Both the position numbers and the translations under genes were made by a program. The notes under the pieces were generated by a model that was not told the DNA's origin, ran no database searches, and saw only the letters and a list, made by a program, of their open reading frames with translations. Below, in pieces: positions 1-6,604 of a stretch of DNA of 7,040 nt. Where the stretch lies: NCBI GenBank assembly GCA_007125415.1, contig SLDH01000366.1:1-7040 (forward strand), in the 5' to 3' direction. This stretch comes from Roseovarius sp. (GTDB lineage: Bacteria; Pseudomonadota; Alphaproteobacteria; Rhodobacterales; Rhodobacteraceae). Each line of letters begins with the position of its first letter. Positions within the stretch are counted from its first letter, which is position 1.

Positions 1-79
1 CGAAGCCGAAGCCGAAGCCGAAGCCGAAGCCGAAGCCGAAGCCGAAGCCGAAGCCGAAGCCGAAGCCGAAGCCGAAGCC
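1..79 (+). repeat. Perfect GAAGCC hexanucleotide tandem repeat (13 or more units)
   Basis: Thirteen uninterrupted copies of GAAGCC run from 2 to 79. Base 1 is the C that would end another copy, so the array probably continues beyond the window. Each unit is two codons (Glu-Ala) in the frame of the downstream coding sequence, so gain or loss of units changes protein length without a frameshift. All copies use the same two codons, which points to recent expansion by slippage or unequal exchange. A collapse or expansion in assembly is also possible. Confidence 0.97.
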
Positions 80-1675
80 GCTGTCATCCTGACCGATCCC
101 GAGCTTGAAATGCTCGAGACCCAGGATGCCGTGCGCGGCAAGCCCGCGGTGGACGCCTCTGAAGAAGCTGAGGTGACCCATCCCGACCCTGAGTCCATCG
201 CCGCGAAGCTGCGTCGTATCCGGTCCGTCGTGGCGCAATCCGGGTCGGATTACGGCTTTGAAGATGATGCGGACGAGAACGCGTCCGGGTTTCTTCAGAA
301 CACGGCGGATGAGCTGGAAGCTGCCCTGGCGCTCGATGATGCCAATGAAGCAGAAGCCTTAGCGCAGGAAGCCATGTCTATGGAGGCGCAGGCGCAAGAC
401 TTCGATGATCTGCAGGACGACCAGGCGGCCACTGCGACGCAGGCGGCGCTCGATGACATGGCAGAAGATGAAATGGCGGAAGACCATGATGATGTGGCAG
501 AACCGGCCGCCGCGATGCAAGACACGCTGGCGCAGCTTCTGGCCGATGCCATGCCGGAAGGAAAAAGCCCCGAGGACACACACGATACGCGCTCTCTCGA
601 TGCCCGGGTTTTCAAGATCAAGCGGGAAGAACTCGATGAGGCGCTCGAAGAGGGGCAGGTTCGAGAAGCCGCGGATGATGCGCCCGAGGAGAATCTCTTC
701 TCTGAAGAAGACACCATTGCAGGCGATGATTATCCCGATGCGGCGCTTTCCCCCGAGGAAGAAGCGGAATTGCAACGTGAGCTTGCCGAGGTCGAAGCCG
801 AACTCAACGCGTCATCGGGCGATGACCATGAGGACGACGACACCGGTGACGGCACGTTCGACGGGTTGATCGACCATGTATCGCAATCCGGTGCTGATCA
901 GCCTGCCGAGACAGCCGAAGAAGAGCCTGCTCCAGAGCAGGAGCCTGAGGCGGATGAGGCCGCCACCGCAACGGAAACAGCGCCGGCAAAGGGGGTCGAG
1001 TCCTTGCCCCGCATGAAAGGCGAGGGCGATCTGTCGCGCATCTTCGATGAGGCCGATACACAGCGCAGAGAGCCTGACAGTTCCCAACGTCGCAACGCGA
1101 TCCAGCATCTGCGCGCCGCCGTGGCCGCGACCCGCGCCGAGAAGAAGGCCGGAGGAGATATTGCCAAGGATGTGGACGATAGCGCTTACCGCTCTGATCT
1201 GGCCAATATGGTGCGTCCGCGCCGTCCGAGTGCGGATGGCACCGCACGATCCGAACGCCCCAAGGGTGAGCGCCCTGCGCCACTGAAGCTGGTGGCCGAG
1301 CAACGCATCGATACGGACCGCAAGCCGATCCAGCCGCGCCGTGTCATGGCGGCGGAGCCGGAAGCAACCGGCGCGATCGCGGATCACGGCAGCAGCTTTG
1401 CGGAATATGTCGAGACTGTCGGAGCGGGGTCGCTTGCCGAACTGCTCGAAGCCGCCGCCGCCTATATGGCGGACGTGGAAGGACGCCCGCAATTCTCGCG
1501 CCCGATGCTCATGGGCAAGATCAAGGAAGTGGAGGGCGACAGCTTCTCCCGCGAAGACGGGCTGCGTTCGTTCGGTCAGCTTCTGCGCCAGGGCAAATTG
1601 CAAAAGCTCAATGGCGGGCGGTTCGCGGTCACTGATGAGACGGATTTCCGCGCGCCCGAGCGCAATGTGGGCTGA
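1..1675 (+). CDS. Acidic Rhodobacterales-type protein of unknown function, 5' partial
   Basis: I cannot assign a function. The frame is open from the left edge (first full codon at 2) to TGA at 1673-1675, giving 557 visible residues. The ATG at 110 is not the true start, because the Glu-Ala repeat before it is in the same frame. Layout: 13 Glu-Ala pairs (2-79); a short helical block beginning ESIAAKLRRIRSVV (191-320); a long Asp/Glu/Ala-rich low-complexity region; a basic-acidic block DARVFKIKREELDEAL (about 596-650); another acidic stretch; a block RRNAIQHLRAAVAATRAEKK (from 1088) followed by RPRRP; and a folded C-terminal domain (about 1394-1640). That last domain ends in a helix REDGLRSFGQLLRQGKLQKL and a beta-hairpin-like NGGRFAVT, which resembles a winged helix. 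I see no signal peptide or membrane segment in the visible part. I recall homologues from Rhodobacteraceae, annotated as hypothetical or, without good reason, as chemotaxis-related. It converges with the sox-linked regulator and shows no functional link to it. Confidence 0.85.
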   Translation, partial: EAEAEAEAEAEAEAEAEAEAEAEAEAAVILTDPELEMLETQDAVRGKPAVDASEEAEVTHPDPESIAAKLRRIRSVVAQSGSDYGFEDDADENASGFLQNTADELEAALALDDANEAEALAQEAMSMEAQAQDFDDLQDDQAATATQAALDDMAEDEMAEDHDDVAEPAAAMQDTLAQLLADAMPEGKSPEDTHDTRSLDARVFKIKREELDEALEEGQVREAADDAPEENLFSEEDTIAGDDYPDAALSPEEEAELQRELAEVEAELNASSGDDHEDDDTGDGTFDGLIDHVSQSGADQPAETAEEEPAPEQEPEADEAATATETAPAKGVESLPRMKGEGDLSRIFDEADTQRREPDSSQRRNAIQHLRAAVAATRAEKKAGGDIAKDVDDSAYRSDLANMVRPRRPSADGTARSERPKGERPAPLKLVAEQRIDTDRKPIQPRRVMAAEPEATGAIADHGSSFAEYVETVGAGSLAELLEAAAAYMADVEGRPQFSRPMLMGKIKEVEGDSFSREDGLRSFGQLLRQGKLQKLNGGRFAVTDETDFRAPERNVG

Positions 1676-1729
1676 GTGCGCTCGCGCATTGCCGGTTCGG
1701 CCTCATCCGGTCTGCATTCCGAAGTCAGC

Positions 1730-1761
1730 GTCAGCACCCGGCCGCGAGGCTGGGTGCTGAC
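1730..1761. terminator. Convergent intergenic hairpin, probable bidirectional terminator
   Basis: A 10-bp perfect stem pairs 1730-1739 (GTCAGCACCC) with 1752-1761 (GGGTGCTGAC). It continues through one G-T wobble (1740/1751) and three more pairs (1741-1743 with 1748-1750), and is capped by the tetraloop GCGA, a GNRA type. It begins 54 nt after the stop of the plus-strand gene and 6 nt after the stop of the minus-strand regulator, where a shared terminator would be expected. Neither side has a clear T-run, so intrinsic termination may be weak; protection of the 3' ends of the mRNAs is an alternative. A smaller TGCG/CGCA hairpin lies at 1677-1688. Confidence 0.65.
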
Positions 1762-1767
1762 TTGCCG

Positions 1768-2751
1768 TCAGTTCACCCGCGCGCCGACGCCATAGGCCTG
1801 CCGCCGCACCGCTTCGGGCGGTTCGCCGTATTTCTTGGTGAACCACTTTTTCATCAGCGTGACATTGGAGAAGCCGCAGGCCACTGAAATCTCGTTCATC
1901 GGCATGGAGGTTTGCGCCATGAGCCGCCGGGCGCGGTCAAGCCGCAGATCGCGATAAACCTTGAGCGGCGTCTGGCGCAGCAATTCGCTGAAGCCGCGCT
2001 CCAGCTTGCGCGGGCTGACATCGAGAAGCGAGGCGATCTGCCCGACACTCAGCGTATCCTCGAGATGATCCAGCATGATGCCCAATGCCTCCCCGATCAC
2101 CTCATCACCCTGCGCCATACGGGTATAGCGCCAGTGCTCGCCTGACATATTGGCCTGCTCCGGCTCGCTCAGGCCGAGATAGCTCGACAGCGCCCCTCGA
2201 ATGAACTCGCCATCCCGCGCGCCGACCAACTCCACCATCATCCGGATTGCCGCAGCCGGGCTGATCGCGCTGCTCAACGCCTTGTGATGGCATGTGGCGC
2301 CGTCATGCATCTCCACACCGCCCGCAAGCTCAGCCACGCCCGGCCGGAAATTGGGGTGCACGGCGATCTGTTTTGCCCCGAGCACACCAGCGCCCAGCGG
2401 CACGAACACCGCCGATCCTACAACGCAGACTCGCGCGGCGTTCCGGATTGCCGCCCCAAGCCCGCGCAGCTCCGCCGTGCCGGGACGCCACGGATCCTCC
2501 ATGCCACCGATCAGAACCAGCGTCTGATCAGGACCACACTCTGGCGTATGGTCTCCGTCATGGCAGGTCCAGGAGTAGGCGTCCTGCCCGAGCAGGCGAT
2601 TGGCCGCGCGCAGCACGTCGATACAGGCTTCGGCGGCAAAGCCCATGCGCGCATTCTGGCTGAGGAAGACGAAATCGCCCGAAAGGCTGCGGCGACAGGT
2701 CTGCGCCACCGCATGCTCGGACCGTGCGTGCTCAAGGTTTTCAAGAAACAT
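1768..2751 (-). CDS. GATase1-like/AraC-family transcriptional regulator (GlxA/GbdR/SouR type)
   Basis: A 327-residue DNA-binding regulator. Residues about 27-175 form a DJ-1/PfpI (class I amidotransferase-like) sensor domain, with the family-like opening FVFLSQNARMGFAAE followed by DVLRAANRLLG. Residues about 217-318 form the AraC-type double helix-turn-helix: LSVGQIASLLDVSPRKLERG (first HTH), the linker RLDRARRLMAQT, and MNEISVACGFSNVTLMKKWF (second HTH). The nucleophile position that is Cys in many relatives (GGxCTGAF) reads VVGSAVF here, so no catalytic cysteine is present; this suggests a ligand-binding role. I chose the ATG at 2751 because GGGAGG lies 10 nt upstream. An upstream ATG at 2814 would add 21 residues, has no good ribosome-binding site and would overlap the end of soxG. 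The gene follows soxG after 52 nt. GbdR and SouR of Pseudomonas share this architecture and control betaine or sarcosine catabolism, so control of this operon is inferred. The exact ligand is unknown. Confidence 0.9.
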   Translation of the reverse strand: MFLENLEHARSEHAVAQTCRRSLSGDFVFLSQNARMGFAAEACIDVLRAANRLLGQDAYSWTCHDGDHTPECGPDQTLVLIGGMEDPWRPGTAELRGLGAAIRNAARVCVVGSAVFVPLGAGVLGAKQIAVHPNFRPGVAELAGGVEMHDGATCHHKALSSAISPAAAIRMMVELVGARDGEFIRGALSSYLGLSEPEQANMSGEHWRYTRMAQGDEVIGEALGIMLDHLEDTLSVGQIASLLDVSPRKLERGFSELLRQTPLKVYRDLRLDRARRLMAQTSMPMNEISVACGFSNVTLMKKWFTKKYGEPPEAVRRQAYGVGARVN

Positions 2752-2761
2752 GGTGACTTTT

Positions 2762-2767
2762 CCTCCC
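2762..2767 (-). promoter_or_regulatory. Ribosome-binding site deciding the regulator start
   Basis: On the minus strand GGGAGG lies 10 nt before the ATG at 2751. The alternative ATG at 2814 has only GAGACCTCGGTAAAGA before it, with no purine-rich core at a proper distance. This supports the shorter protein. Confidence 0.7.
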
Positions 2768-2803
2768 TTGCTCCTGCGGGCCCTGAAACCGCCTGAGATC
2801 TGG

Positions 2804-3373
2804 TTAGCTGACATTCTTTACCGAGGTCTCCAGCGCATGCAGGAAACTCCGGGCCGATGAGGAAGCCGACAACAGACGCCAGCGCTCCTCATCTGTTCTG
2901 AGGATGATCACGCCCAGGTGCTCCATCGTGGTGCGGGCCAGATCCATGATGGCGAAGGCATCGTCATGCAGATCAATCGGGCAAATCCGCTCCAACGCGT
3001 CCCGCGCTTTCGGGCCGCTGATATCCAGCGCGACCCAGACATCTGTCTGGTCCGTGGTATAGGCCGCACCCTTCAGCGCCTCGGCGACAACGCGCTCTGC
3101 GTCCGGCTCGGCATGTTCAAACACTACAAAGGCCTGATCGACGCCAAGTCGCAGCAGATGCGCTGTCTTTCGGGGCGTTGCACAGGCCTTGCCCACCTCC
3201 GGCAGGGCGCAGCCATAGGCCGCCTTGATGGCCTTGTGCGCGGCATCCTCGCCGCCCAGTGGCAACGCGATGGAGACCAGCGCCAGATCGGCGGGTGCCT
3301 TGAGAGAGGCGCCGGCGAATGCCTTGTCATAGCCTGCCAGCGGCGGCTCTGCGGTCAGGTGAAATTCAGACAC
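2804..3373 (-). CDS. soxG: Sarcosine oxidase gamma subunit
   Basis: This is the small gamma subunit of heterotetrameric sarcosine oxidase, 189 residues with a GTG start and close to the usual size of the family. It is a cytoplasmic structural subunit with a fold related to the aminomethyltransferase (GcvT) family, and it packs against the alpha subunit. The identifying stretch is YTTDQTDVWVALDISGPKAR (residues 105-124), then ERICPIDLH, and an RTTMEHLGVIILR segment typical of SoxG. The start is the GTG at 3373, preceded by AGGGGAGAGG. It overlaps the end of soxA by 8 nt, which suggests translational coupling. An in-frame ATG at 3424 would add 17 residues and overlap soxA by 59 nt; I consider it unlikely. 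TAA stop at 2804-2806. The sequence is less conserved than the other subunits, as is usual for SoxG, so context carries part of the identification. Confidence 0.9.
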   Translation of the reverse strand: MSEFHLTAEPPLAGYDKAFAGASLKAPADLALVSIALPLGGEDAAHKAIKAAYGCALPEVGKACATPRKTAHLLRLGVDQAFVVFEHAEPDAERVVAEALKGAAYTTDQTDVWVALDISGPKARDALERICPIDLHDDAFAIMDLARTTMEHLGVIILRTDEERWRLLSASSSARSFLHALETSVKNVS

Positions 3374-6305
3374 GAAGCCTCTCCCCTTCCGGATCGATGA
3401 AATGGGCCGAGCAGATTTCCACATCCATCTCCACCCCGTGAACCGGGCTGACCGCGCGGACGATCTCGCCCTTGCGGGTATCGCCCGACTTGATGAACCC
3501 GAGGCCGATGGAATGGCCCAGGCTGGGCGAATAGGCCACGGATGTCATCCAGCCTTCGTCATTTGCCATGGTGGCCTTGTTGCCGCTGGCGATGAAATGC
3601 GACCCGGCGATGAGCTTCTTCGCCGGATCGACCGGCTTGAAGCCCATGAGCTTGATCGCATCGTCGCGGATCATCTCGGGGCGCTGGCTCAGCACATTGC
3701 CGATGCATTCCTTGGTCTGGCTGACCATCCGCCCCATGCCGAGATTATGCGCGGTGGTCTGACCGTTCAGTTCATTGCCCGCCGCATGGCCCTTCTCGAT
3801 CCGCATGACACCGAGCGCTTCCGTTCCATACGGCACCGCATCGTACTCCTTTCCGGCCTCCATGAGCACGCCCATCATCGAATTGCCATAGCGCGCAGGC
3901 ACGGCGATTTCATAGGCAAGCTCACCCGAAAAGCTGATCCGGAAGAGCCGCGCGGGCGTGCCTCCGCAGACCCTGACCTCGCCGCAGGCCATGAAGGGAA
4001 AGGCCTCGTTCGACAGATCAAAGCCCTCATCCACCACCTTGCGCAGCAGGTTGCGCGCATTGGGCCCGGCCACGGCAAACTGCGCCCAGCCATCAGTGGT
4101 GGAAATGAGATGCACATCCATGTTGGGCCACAGGCATTGACGCGCGAATTCGAGCCGGCGGAACACCAGCACGGCATTGGCCGTGGTGGTTGTCATGACG
4201 TAATGGTTCTCGCTCAGCCGCGCGGTGGTGCCATCGTCATAGGCGATGCCATCCTCGCGCAGCATCAGCCCGTAGCGCACCTTGCCCACGGCGAGCTTGG
4301 CGAAGCCATTGGCATAGACCTTGTTGAGGAAAGCAGCGGCGTCGCGCCCCTGCACGTCGATCTTGCCCAGGGTGGTCACGTCGCAGATGCCCACGGAGCC
4401 GCGTGTCATCTCCACCTCGCGATCGACCGAATCGCGCCAGCCCTTCTCGCCGGGGCGAGCATACCATTGCGCCCGCAGCCAGTTGCCCACCTCGACGAAG
4501 GTGGCACCATTGGCTTTGGCCCATTCATGGCTGGGGGTGAGGCGATAGGGGCGGAAATCGCGGCCGCGGGCGCGCCCCCCCAGTGCCCCGATGGGAACGG
4601 GGGTATAAGGCGGGCGAAAAATGGTGGTGCCCACCTCAGGGATCGTCTTGCCCGCCTGTTCCGCCAGAATGGCGAGGCCGGCGATGTTCGACGTCTTGCC
4701 CTGATCGGTGGCCATGCCCATCGTGGTATAGCGCTTGAGCAGTTCGACCGAGCGGAAGCCCTCCTGATTGGCGAGCTTGATGTCCTTCACGGTCACATCG
4801 TTCTGCAGATCGACCCAGGCGCGCTTGGCACTTTCCTTCACATGCCAGAAGGCGGCCGCCTCTCCGGGCTCATCCTCGGCCCGCGGCAGTGTGGCCGCAG
4901 CGGGTGTGATACCCAGATCTTTCAACTGGGCCTCGGCCTGCGCCGCGCCCTCGGCCAGAGCGGCGGCAAGGGTAAGCGCCCCATTGGCCGCGCCTGCCAC
5001 CACCATGCCCGCAGGCAGCGTGCCGCCGGGCACGAAAGCGCAGAGATCATCGCGCCACCGGGGCCGCCCGCGCTGATGACAGGTGAGATGCACATTGGGG
5101 TTCCAGCCGCCCGAGACGGCCATGCAGTCGATATCCACCATCTGGTCATCGGTCAGGGTGATGCGGCTGATGCCTTTGCGCCCCGCCGTGTCGCGCACGC
5201 CCGCGCCGCGAATATAGCGCGCGCCCGGAATGTCGAGCAGAGGCGACCGGTCGCGGCTGTCGATCACCGCCGCCACCTCGAGCCCGTTGTCATGCAGGTC
5301 CTTCGCGGTGCGCCAGCCATCATCGTTGTTGGTGAAAACGGCGATGCGCTTGCCCGGTGCCGCGCCGAAGCGGTTCACATAGCTGCGCACTGCGCCCGCC
5401 ATCATCACGCCCGGTCGGTCATTATTGCCAAAGGCGATGGGGCGCTCGGTGGCACCGGCGGCCAGCACCGCGCGCTTCGAATAGAGCCGCCACAGGATCT
5501 GCCGGGGCTTGCCATCCGAGCTTGCCAGATGATCGGTGCAGCGCTCGAGCGCGCCATAAACACCGTGGTCATAGGCGCCATAAACGGTGGTGCGGGTCAT
5601 CATGCGCACATTGCCCATGGCCGAAAGTTCCGCCACGGCCTGCGCGGCCCAGGCATGACCCGCCATGCCGTCCACTTCCAGCGTCTCGGCATTGAGCCGC
5701 CCGCCGGGCAGAAAATCCTCATCCGCGAGGATCACCCGCGCGCCCGCGCGCCCGGCTGTGAGCGCCGCCTGCAGCCCGGCAGGCCCGGCCCCGATCACCA
5801 GCAGATCGCAATGCAGAAAGCCCTTGTCATAGATGTCGGGGTCTTCCTGCATCGACAGGCGGCCCAGCCCCGCCGACGCACGGATCGCAGGCTCATAGAC
5901 CTTTTCCCAGAAGGCCTTTGGCCACATGAACGTCTTGTAATAGAAACCCGCGCTCAGAAAGGGCGCGGCAAAATCGGTCATCGCCATCAGGTCATATTCG
6001 AGCGGCCCGCGATGGTTCTGGCTCTTTGCGCTCAGCCCGTCGAAAAGCTCGGTCACCGTCGCGCGCGTGTTGGGCTCCTGATGGGCACCGCCGCGCAACT
6101 CCACCAGAGCATTGGGCTCCTCGGAGCCGGCGGTGAAGATGCCGCGCGGCCGGTGATACTTGAAGGACCGCCCCACGAGCTTCTGACCGTTGGCGATAAG
6201 CGCGGAGGCGAGCGTATCGCCTGCATGGCCCTGCATGGGCTTGCCATTGAAGGTGAAGCGGAAGGTCTGGCTGCGGTCGATCAGACCGCCTTCGATACGG
6301 CTCAT
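3366..6305 (-). CDS. soxA: Sarcosine oxidase alpha subunit
   Basis: The large subunit of heterotetrameric sarcosine oxidase, 979 residues, normal for the family. Domains in order: an N-terminal 2Fe-2S-ferredoxin-like fold without cluster cysteines (about 10-100, with GRSFKYHRPRGIFTAGSEEP); an NAD-binding Rossmann fold with GAGPAG at 172-177; a flavoprotein-disulfide-reductase-like region with the family mark LAAGATERPIAFGNNDRPG (281-299); the SoxA linker domain with KRYTTMGMATDQGKTSN (524-540); and a GcvT-like folate-binding domain (about 570-979) with GICDVTTLGKIDVQG (639-653) and an acidic pair at 690-691. By family knowledge it binds NAD+, shares FMN with SoxB and binds tetrahydrofolate, which accepts the methyl group released from sarcosine. 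The start is the ATG at 6305: AGAGGG lies 8 nt upstream, the protein begins like other SoxA, and the start overlaps the soxD stop as ATGA. The frame continues up to an ATG at 6422, but that lies inside soxD. TGA stop at 3366-3368 overlaps soxG. Confidence 0.97.
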   Translation of the reverse strand: MSRIEGGLIDRSQTFRFTFNGKPMQGHAGDTLASALIANGQKLVGRSFKYHRPRGIFTAGSEEPNALVELRGGAHQEPNTRATVTELFDGLSAKSQNHRGPLEYDLMAMTDFAAPFLSAGFYYKTFMWPKAFWEKVYEPAIRASAGLGRLSMQEDPDIYDKGFLHCDLLVIGAGPAGLQAALTAGRAGARVILADEDFLPGGRLNAETLEVDGMAGHAWAAQAVAELSAMGNVRMMTRTTVYGAYDHGVYGALERCTDHLASSDGKPRQILWRLYSKRAVLAAGATERPIAFGNNDRPGVMMAGAVRSYVNRFGAAPGKRIAVFTNNDDGWRTAKDLHDNGLEVAAVIDSRDRSPLLDIPGARYIRGAGVRDTAGRKGISRITLTDDQMVDIDCMAVSGGWNPNVHLTCHQRGRPRWRDDLCAFVPGGTLPAGMVVAGAANGALTLAAALAEGAAQAEAQLKDLGITPAAATLPRAEDEPGEAAAFWHVKESAKRAWVDLQNDVTVKDIKLANQEGFRSVELLKRYTTMGMATDQGKTSNIAGLAILAEQAGKTIPEVGTTIFRPPYTPVPIGALGGRARGRDFRPYRLTPSHEWAKANGATFVEVGNWLRAQWYARPGEKGWRDSVDREVEMTRGSVGICDVTTLGKIDVQGRDAAAFLNKVYANGFAKLAVGKVRYGLMLREDGIAYDDGTTARLSENHYVMTTTTANAVLVFRRLEFARQCLWPNMDVHLISTTDGWAQFAVAGPNARNLLRKVVDEGFDLSNEAFPFMACGEVRVCGGTPARLFRISFSGELAYEIAVPARYGNSMMGVLMEAGKEYDAVPYGTEALGVMRIEKGHAAGNELNGQTTAHNLGMGRMVSQTKECIGNVLSQRPEMIRDDAIKLMGFKPVDPAKKLIAGSHFIASGNKATMANDEGWMTSVAYSPSLGHSIGLGFIKSGDTRKGEIVRAVSPVHGVEMDVEICSAHFIDPEGERLRV
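3378..3387 (-). promoter_or_regulatory. Ribosome-binding site supporting the GTG start of soxG
   Basis: The minus strand reads AGGGGAGAGG, with its GGAG core 7 nt before the GTG at 3373, inside the last codons of soxA. The site decides for GTG at 3373 over the upstream ATG at 3424. Confidence 0.65.
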
Positions 6306-6589
6306 TTGTCGCGCCCTCTTTCGCGGGCCACATCGCGGGCCAGTTCCACTTGCGTGATTTCGTGGGTGATCGTGTCGCGCGTCACCACCAGCCAGGAGCG
6401 GTCGCCCTGCTCGTGATACCACAGCTCCTGCATCTTGCCTGCCGGGTTGTCGCGCAGATAGCCATAGGCATAGAACTGTTCTTGTGCGTCCTCGGCCTGC
6501 CAGTCCGGGCGGTCGATCAGACTGGCGTCGCCCAGATAGACGAATTCCGCCGCGTCGCGGGGGCCGAGCAGGGGGTGATTGATGATCAT
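6302..6589 (-). CDS. soxD: Sarcosine oxidase delta subunit, cysteine-free variant
   Basis: The smallest subunit of heterotetrameric sarcosine oxidase, 95 residues, normal length, cytoplasmic and structural. It is recognised from HPLLGPRDAAEFVYLGDA at the N-terminus (residues 5-22), the NPAG turn (48-51), and WYHEQGDRSWLVVTRDTITH (57-76), which match the family pattern W-x-H-x-x-G-C-x-x-W-x-x-x-x-R-D-T. In characterised SoxD proteins a zinc ion is held by a CPxC pair near the N-terminus plus a later His and Cys. Here the pair reads His5-Pro-Leu-Leu8, the His (59) remains, and the last Cys is Asp63. The protein contains no cysteine, so classical zinc binding is unlikely. The start ATG at 6589 has GGGAG 8 nt upstream. 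The gene lies 13 nt after soxB and overlaps soxA by 4 nt (ATGA). Position, length and matching motifs make the identity secure. Confidence 0.95.
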   Translation of the reverse strand: MIINHPLLGPRDAAEFVYLGDASLIDRPDWQAEDAQEQFYAYGYLRDNPAGKMQELWYHEQGDRSWLVVTRDTITHEITQVELARDVARERGRDK

Positions 6590-6597
6590 CTTGCGCG

Positions 6598-6604
6598 CTC
6601 CCTC
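6598..6604 (-). promoter_or_regulatory. Ribosome-binding site of soxD overlapping the soxB stop
   Basis: The minus strand reads TGAGGGAGC: the soxB stop codon runs directly into GAGGGAG, 8 nt before the soxD ATG at 6589. Stop and ribosome-binding site share bases, a layout that favours re-initiation and fixed subunit ratios. Confidence 0.6.

Noticed and set aside
1..79. The tandem repeat as a CRISPR array or a replication iteron set.
   Set aside because: The six-base units have no spacers and are in coding frame, so it is a coding microsatellite.
110..112. ATG at 110 as the true start of the acidic protein.
   Set aside because: The frame is open upstream to the window edge and encodes the Glu-Ala repeat in the same frame, and no ribosome-binding site precedes this ATG (CCCGAGCTTGAA).
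812..1603. A 263-codon open frame on the minus strand opposite the acidic protein gene.
   Set aside because: Same antiparallel register effect. The sense frame has coherent conserved-looking blocks and the repeat in frame; the antisense product does not.
2284..2796. Plus-strand open frames of 77-170 codons opposite the regulator.
   Set aside because: They overlap a well-supported regulator with clear AraC HTH motifs and have no recognisable motifs or ribosome-binding sites.
2752..2803. A promoter or terminator between soxG and the regulator.
   Set aside because: The 52 nt contain only a weak 4-bp GC stem and the regulator's ribosome-binding site. I see no convincing -35/-10 pair or hairpin with a T-run.
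3402..6416. A 1004-codon open frame on the plus strand opposite soxA.
   Set aside because: Its codons lie in exact antiparallel register with those of soxA, so its stops could arise only from TTA, CTA or TCA codons in soxA, which GC-rich genes avoid. The predicted protein is His/Arg/Gly-rich and resembles nothing I know.
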